Assembly (NCBI GenBank): GCA_947367725.1
Contig: CANBFZ010000077.1
Coordinates: 1 to 7,877, forward strand
Reading direction: 5' to 3'
From: an uncultured Eubacterium sp.
GTDB taxonomy: Bacteria; Bacillota; Clostridia; Peptostreptococcales; Anaerovoracaceae
Length of the DNA: 7,877 bases
The notes below the pieces were generated by a model that ran no database searches, was not told the DNA's origin, and saw only the letters and a program-made list of their open reading frames with translations. Of the stretch, positions 5,883 to 7,877 are shown piece after piece; the first letter of the stretch is position 1, and each line of letters starts with the position of its first letter. Position numbers and translations under genes: made by a program.

Positions 5883-6563
5883 TTATGAAATACGGGTGTT
5901 TGCTTTTTTCATCCACAGTACCAAAATGAGCAGAACTGCAGTACAGACCCATACGGCTTTTTCGCTGAGCCAAAGTGAGCAAAGGGTGCCTGGCACAGCG
6001 CCTGCTGCGAAAGAAAAGGTCAGGGCAGCAAAGGTGTACAGGGTTTGCAAGGAAGCGGCATCTCGTTCTGCAGCCAATTTGTACAGCTTTTGTCCCACGT
6101 TTCGGATATTGCCCGTACAGATGGTGGTGTTATGGGCGGTGCCCATACAGGTGCGGAACAGACAAAGCTGAAAGCCCATAAAGAAGGAAATAAATAGTGT
6201 CACCACTGTGCTGGCGGTATCTTTTGGAACCAGTCCTGCCAGAAACAGGGCGGCGCTTTCCAGAAGCAGCGCCGCTTTGCGCCAGTCTCCTGTCAGGGAA
6301 GTTTTGGACAGATACGCTTTCAGAAGTTCACTAAAGGCGGCGCCAAAGATGCAGGACACAATCGGCAGAAAGTAAGTCAATGCAGCATTCCAGTTTCCCA
6401 GTGCCAGGTTGATCCCAAGGTGGGACATATTGGCGGTATGCATATTGGCGAGAATGCCGTCTCTGGTCATGTAAGTATATGCGTTCATATAACCGCCAAC
6501 CAAGGTGATGAGCATTAAAAACAGTGGTCTTTCCCAAGGGGGAAATGTGATTTTCTTTTCCAT
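5883..6563 (-). CDS. YoaK/DUF1275 family integral membrane protein
   Basis: Integral membrane protein of the DUF1275 (YoaK) family, whose function is not established. The 226 residues fit the family (about 220-230). About six hydrophobic segments are visible, near 12-30, 56-79, 98-114, 118-137, 170-190 and 203-217. Family marks are LVGGYMNAYTYM at 21-32 followed by LANMHTANMSHLG (38-50), where family members more often have TGN, and the second copy TICTGNIRNVG (147-157) at the matching place in the other half. The open frame runs back to 6650, inside the preceding gene, but ATG 6563 is chosen because it gives the family length and forms TGATG with the stop of the upstream carrier gene. No good ribosome binding site is seen (only GGGAC), so translation probably depends on re-initiation after the upstream gene. 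A terminator follows its stop. Confidence 0.9.
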   Translation of the reverse strand: MEKKITFPPWERPLFLMLITLVGGYMNAYTYMTRDGILANMHTANMSHLGINLALGNWNAALTYFLPIVSCIFGAAFSELLKAYLSKTSLTGDWRKAALLLESAALFLAGLVPKDTASTVVTLFISFFMGFQLCLFRTCMGTAHNTTICTGNIRNVGQKLYKLAAERDAASLQTLYTFAALTFSFAAGAVPGTLCSLWLSEKAVWVCTAVLLILVLWMKKANTRIS

Positions 6564-7877
6564 CAGAAGGGTCCCAGATTGATCATTGTCGCGATGGAAA
6601 CCGACAGGAAGCCGATGACAATCCACATACCACACAGCGGCATGATCCATTTTAAATATTTTTCAAAAGGTACTTTGGAGACGACGATACATGCCATCAG
6701 TGAACCCAAGGTTGGACAGATTAGGTTGGTAAATCCATCGCCGTAATGGTAAGCAAGGACGGCGACCTGCCTGGTGATGTCCAGCGAATCCGCGAGAGGC
6801 GCCATAATCGGAATGGTGGCAGCGGCTTGACCGGAGCCTGAAGGAATCAGGAAGTTCAGAAAACACTGGAATACATACATCCCGTTGGCGGCTACTACTT
6901 TTGGTAGCCCATTTAAAAGATTGGACGCATAGTAGAGGATAGAATCGATGATAACACCGTCCTGCAGGGTCAGAAGGATGGCTTTGGCAATACCTACGAC
7001 CAGTGCAGCAAAAGTCATATCGGCAGCGCCGTTCACAAAGGATTTTGCCATGGCATTGGGGCTGATTTTTCCGGTGATGCCGATGAGCAGACTGAAAATG
7101 AGGAACAGTGTTGCAATCTCCAGCATGAACCAGCCATATTTGAATACGCCAAAGAGCATAATGCCGATGAGGGAGACGAATTCTAGCAGAATGATTTTTT
7201 GTCTGGTGGTGATTTCCATAAATGCAGAAGGTGCATCGTTTTCGTCGCTTTCTTCCCCGTACATAATGCTTAACGTAGGGTCTTTCTGAATTTTATTTGC
7301 ATAGCGCAGAATGTACCAAACGGTGACAACAAAGATGACAACGTACCAAATCAGACGGTAGCCGAGACCTGAATACATAGGAAGTTCTGCAAGACCATGT
7401 GCCACGCCTACGGTAAACGGGTTCATTAGACCAGATACAAATCCAATGCGGGAGCCAACCATGACTACGGCAAGGGCGACCATGTTGTCCATTTTGAATT
7501 GCTTACACAGAGTAATCAGAATTGGAATGTACACAATCGCGTCTTCTGCCATGCCGATGGTACCGCCCAGGATAGAAAACAGGAAGATAAAAATCACCAA
7601 CACCAGATTTTTTCTTTTGTCTAGTTTTTTCGCAAGATTATGTACGCCGGCATCCAGGGCGCCGGTATCTCGAATGATTGCCAGGGCGCCGCCGAAGATA
7701 AAGATAAAGAAAATGATATCGGAAGCGCTTTGCATGCCCAGCATGAATTCTTTCATGGTATCAAAGAAACTGAGCCCAGCCTGTTCAACATGATGATAAG
7801 AGCCAGGTACGACAGCGATTCTGCCTGCCGCATTTTCAGCTCGTTCATAGGTGCCCGCAGGAATGATGTGGGTTAGA
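6563..7877 (-). CDS. YfcC-family carrier, probable amino-acid or dicarboxylate transporter (N-terminus cut by window edge)
   Basis: Membrane carrier of the YfcC family (DcuC/C4-dicarboxylate anaerobic carrier superfamily); members include basic amino acid antiporters such as the ArcD-type arginine/ornithine exchanger of streptococci, but the substrate here cannot be read from sequence. The frame is open from the window edge (first full codon 7876) to the TGA at 6565-6563, giving 437 residues. Family members are about 460-510, so the start and first membrane segment are outside. The fragment opens with THIIPAGTYER, the typical end of the first YfcC helix. Conserved stretches are GLMNPFTVGVAHG (149-161) and IPSGSGQAAATIPI (344-357), the two likely substrate-pocket hairpins, and YHYGDGFTNLICPT (376-389). 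About ten further hydrophobic segments are visible, and the acidic GEESDENDAP loop near 207-216 separates the two halves. An internal ATG at 7756 is not the true start, because clear family sequence precedes it. Its stop overlaps yoaK by 1 nt. Confidence 0.92.
   Translation of the reverse strand, partial: LTHIIPAGTYERAENAAGRIAVVPGSYHHVEQAGLSFFDTMKEFMLGMQSASDIIFFIFIFGGALAIIRDTGALDAGVHNLAKKLDKRKNLVLVIFIFLFSILGGTIGMAEDAIVYIPILITLCKQFKMDNMVALAVVMVGSRIGFVSGLMNPFTVGVAHGLAELPMYSGLGYRLIWYVVIFVVTVWYILRYANKIQKDPTLSIMYGEESDENDAPSAFMEITTRQKIILLEFVSLIGIMLFGVFKYGWFMLEIATLFLIFSLLIGITGKISPNAMAKSFVNGAADMTFAALVVGIAKAILLTLQDGVIIDSILYYASNLLNGLPKVVAANGMYVFQCFLNFLIPSGSGQAAATIPIMAPLADSLDITRQVAVLAYHYGDGFTNLICPTLGSLMACIVVSKVPFEKYLKWIMPLCGMWIVIGFLSVSIATMINLGPF

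Noticed and set aside
1..7877. CRISPR arrays, insertion sequences, tRNA or rRNA genes
   Set aside because: No regularly spaced direct repeats, transposase-like frames, terminal inverted repeats or RNA gene sequences were seen. The window is almost fully covered by intact metabolic and transport genes.

Overview
All genes in this window lie on the minus strand, so transcription runs from high to low coordinates. Gene content ([FeFe]-hydrogenase maturases, a YfcC-type carrier, a short ProB), strong AAGGAGG-like ribosome binding sites, very tight gene packing and moderate GC all point to an anaerobic, fermenting Firmicute of the Clostridia. The family or genus cannot be fixed from the sequence alone.

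There are two transcription units. The upstream unit (7877 to 5883) holds a YfcC-family 12-TM-type carrier that is cut by the window edge at its N-terminus. It is followed, with a 1-nt TGATG overlap, by a YoaK/DUF1275 membrane protein. A rho-independent terminator hairpin (5870 to 5831) sits directly after yoaK. The 138-base gap between yoaK and the next gene also holds a plausible sigma-A promoter and an imperfect palindrome that overlaps its -10 box.

The second unit (5744 to beyond position 1) is a compact operon in the order TM1266-type regulator, hydE, hydG, hydF, proB, proA. HydE and HydG are the two radical-SAM enzymes, and HydF the GTPase scaffold, that build the 2Fe subcluster of the [FeFe]-hydrogenase H-cluster. 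The small TM1266-family protein is the usual companion of these genes and is thought to be regulatory. The hydrogenase itself (hydA) is not in the window. ProB and ProA carry out the first two steps of proline synthesis from glutamate. ProA runs off the window at position 1, with roughly 327 of about 415 residues present.

The operon is tightly coupled. The regulator/hydE and hydF/proB junctions share the same 8-nt ATGAATAA overlap, hydG/hydF overlap by 26 nt, and proB/proA abut as TAAATG. The most notable point is that proline-synthesis genes are translationally coupled to hydrogenase maturation genes. The genes belong to known families. I see no CRISPR array, mobile element, tRNA or rRNA, and no convincing sign of an undescribed system. 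The least-explained items are the hyd-pro coupling, the palindrome over the hyd promoter and the YfcC-DUF1275 pair.
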